DNA of 64,000 nucleotides from Limnanthes douglasii subsp. nivea (taxonomy: Eukaryota; Streptophyta; Magnoliopsida; Brassicales; Limnanthaceae): NCBI GenBank assembly GCA_036936605.1, contig JAUPFV010000002.1, positions 267,600,770 through 267,664,769 on the forward strand, given 5' to 3'. Under the pieces are notes generated by a model that saw only the letters and a program-made list of their open reading frames with translations, did no database searches and had not been told where the DNA came from. Shown piece after piece: positions 62,964 to 64,000 of this stretch. The position numbers and the translations under genes are program-made. Each line of letters begins with the position of its first letter. Position 1 is the first letter of the stretch.

Positions 62964-63507
62964 TTAGAAATCTTTCAACTTAAACTTCATTTTCTTCAAA
63001 GTTTGTATGTTCACAGCAAGGACTGCATTAACTAAAGGAGGTTGGCTCAATCTATCCAAATTGGAAGAATAGAAAAGATAAGCCAGAATTGCTGCCGGAC
63101 TACCTGCTTCACCAAGCGGGGTAATTGTGACCCAAATCTCATAACCAGATAGAAATTCCTCATCTACCAAACCCTCAATCGTTTCTATAGCTAGACCTCT
63201 AGCCCAATCGTCTATATATCCTGACCAAACTGTTCAATCAACTAAAATACTCTCAACAAAGAGGTTAGCAGTCGTAAACCTCTTTTAACCTTCATCGTTA
63301 TGGGATCGTATGTTGGGGAAAACACTCCTCGTAGAGTCACCAGACTTTCTAAACAAACATTCCTCATTAGGCAAAGAACAAAAAAGGCCATCTAAATTTT
63401 CTATTGGTACTAGAATTCTCTCAGAACAAATTCTAATCGCCGGAGAATTTATCAAAACTGAAGTTCCTCCAAGATATATTTTAAGAACAAATCCCATAGT
63501 TTTGTCA
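62964..63507 (-). pseudogene. Unrecognised coding remnant, about 180 codons
   Basis: On the minus strand a single frame runs from about 63507 to a stop at 62964, interrupted only by TAA at 63285-63287 and TGA at 63234-63236. The segments between (MGFVLKIYLGGTSVLINSPA; ILVPIENLDG; GYIDDWARGLAIETIEGLVD; GYEIWVTITPLGEAGSPAAI) have a normal, folded-protein composition. Codons just before it end in TTTTAG, which could be a splice acceptor. I do not recognise the family. It could be an exon of a decayed gene or of a mobile element. Short plus-strand frames over it are shadows. Confidence 0.4.
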
Positions 63508-63529
63508 ACTAAAACCCCGGGTAAAAAAC

Positions 63530-63650
63530 ATCACTAGTCCCTCAAGTTTCCCACTTGTAACAATTTCGTCCTTTTTCTTTGAGGTTGTAATAAACTAGTC
63601 CTCTGTGTTTCACAAAGCGTAACAAAATCGTCCTTATTGAACTCTACCAT
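63530..63650. repeat. Duplicated motif of a dispersed repeat
   Basis: ACTAGTCC...TGTAACAATTTCGTCCTT (from about 63533) and ACTAGTCC...CGTAACAAAATCGTCCTT (from about 63594) form two diverged direct copies. The words resemble those of small plant DNA transposons, but no inverted partner lies inside the window. Confidence 0.4.
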
Positions 63651-63993
63651 TAATTCTCTTTGACCAGCCACATCAGCGTACCACATGGATCGCTGATCTA
63701 CACTATTTTAATCCAGCCCAGTAACCCTAAAGCCCTAACTTATAACCCGATTTCTAACCCTAATACTATCCACATTACTCTAAATTTAACCCTAAATCTC
63801 AGCCGGTAAATCCCATCTCCTTCTCTTCTCTCGTCTCATCTTAAAACCCAAGTCTTTCCGGATCTCTCTCTATACAAGTAGATAAAATAAAAACCATATA
63901 TATATATATATATATTCACTGTTATCAATATCACATAGAAAAATCTTGTTTTTTTATTTATTTTGGGGTTTCTTGTTTGGATACTAAGAAAAT

Positions 63994-64000
63994 ATGGGTG
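63994..64000 (+). CDS. Possible start of a gene cut off by the window edge
   Basis: AAAATATGGGTG at the right edge has an A at -3 and G at +4, a good plant start context. It is preceded by a pyrimidine-rich stretch (63820-63875) that looks like a 5' untranslated leader. Only two codons are visible, so no product can be named. Confidence 0.2.

Noticed and set aside
63310..63537. 75-codon plus-strand frame
   Set aside because: Overlaps the minus-strand coding remnant, which has better amino acid composition and a longer continuous frame.

Overview
This is a stretch of AT-rich nuclear DNA from a flowering plant, probably a eudicot. The evidence is one intron-containing plant cell-wall gene with GT-AG introns, set among nested LTR retrotransposons and an hAT DNA transposon. 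I cannot name the species. I see no rRNA, tRNA, CRISPR or organellar segment.

The only gene that looks intact is an eight-exon polygalacturonase (GH28, At1g48100-like) on the minus strand at 47779-57270. Its exons join in frame to 475 codons, and the NTD, DD, GHG and RIK active-site motifs are all present. Intron 2 carries a 6.18 kb Ty1/copia element (50093-56274, antisense to the gene, 5-bp target duplication ACAAT). The two LTRs of that element differ at about one base by eye, so the insertion is recent.

Layout from left to right. 1-1677: gag-protease end of a Ty3/gypsy element on the minus strand, with a primer-binding site and probable LTR to about 3.1 kb. 3.1-5.7 kb: no gene recognised. 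5747-17054: a decayed Ac-like hAT transposon, split by a 7.3 kb copia element (6915-14214, duplication TAATA). 17.7-20.0 kb: decayed gene resembling the plant 'putative gypsy type transposon' family. 21.8-24.3 kb: remnant of a Tat-type gypsy element. 26.9-32.1 kb: very old copia. 32.8-47.4 kb: another old copia, split by a 9.1 kb Tat-type gypsy element (34041-43167, duplication GCTAT) that carries an antisense ORF and a tandem-repeat block. 47.8-57.3 kb: the polygalacturonase gene. 58.4-58.6 kb: a 30-bp minisatellite. 59.0-62.3 kb: old copia. 62.3-64.0 kb: unrecognised pseudogene and a possible gene start at the right edge.

The two young copia elements (copy 1 at 6915, copy 2 at 50093) belong to one family. 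Both carry, between the primer-binding site and gag, an array of five to six RNA hairpins with a shared apical sequence (TCGGCCCTCCGGAAGG) and stems that differ in sequence but stay complementary. I regard this array as the strongest candidate for something undescribed. Copy 2 lacks most of protease and the front of integrase, yet it inserted recently, so it was probably mobilised by enzymes from another copy.
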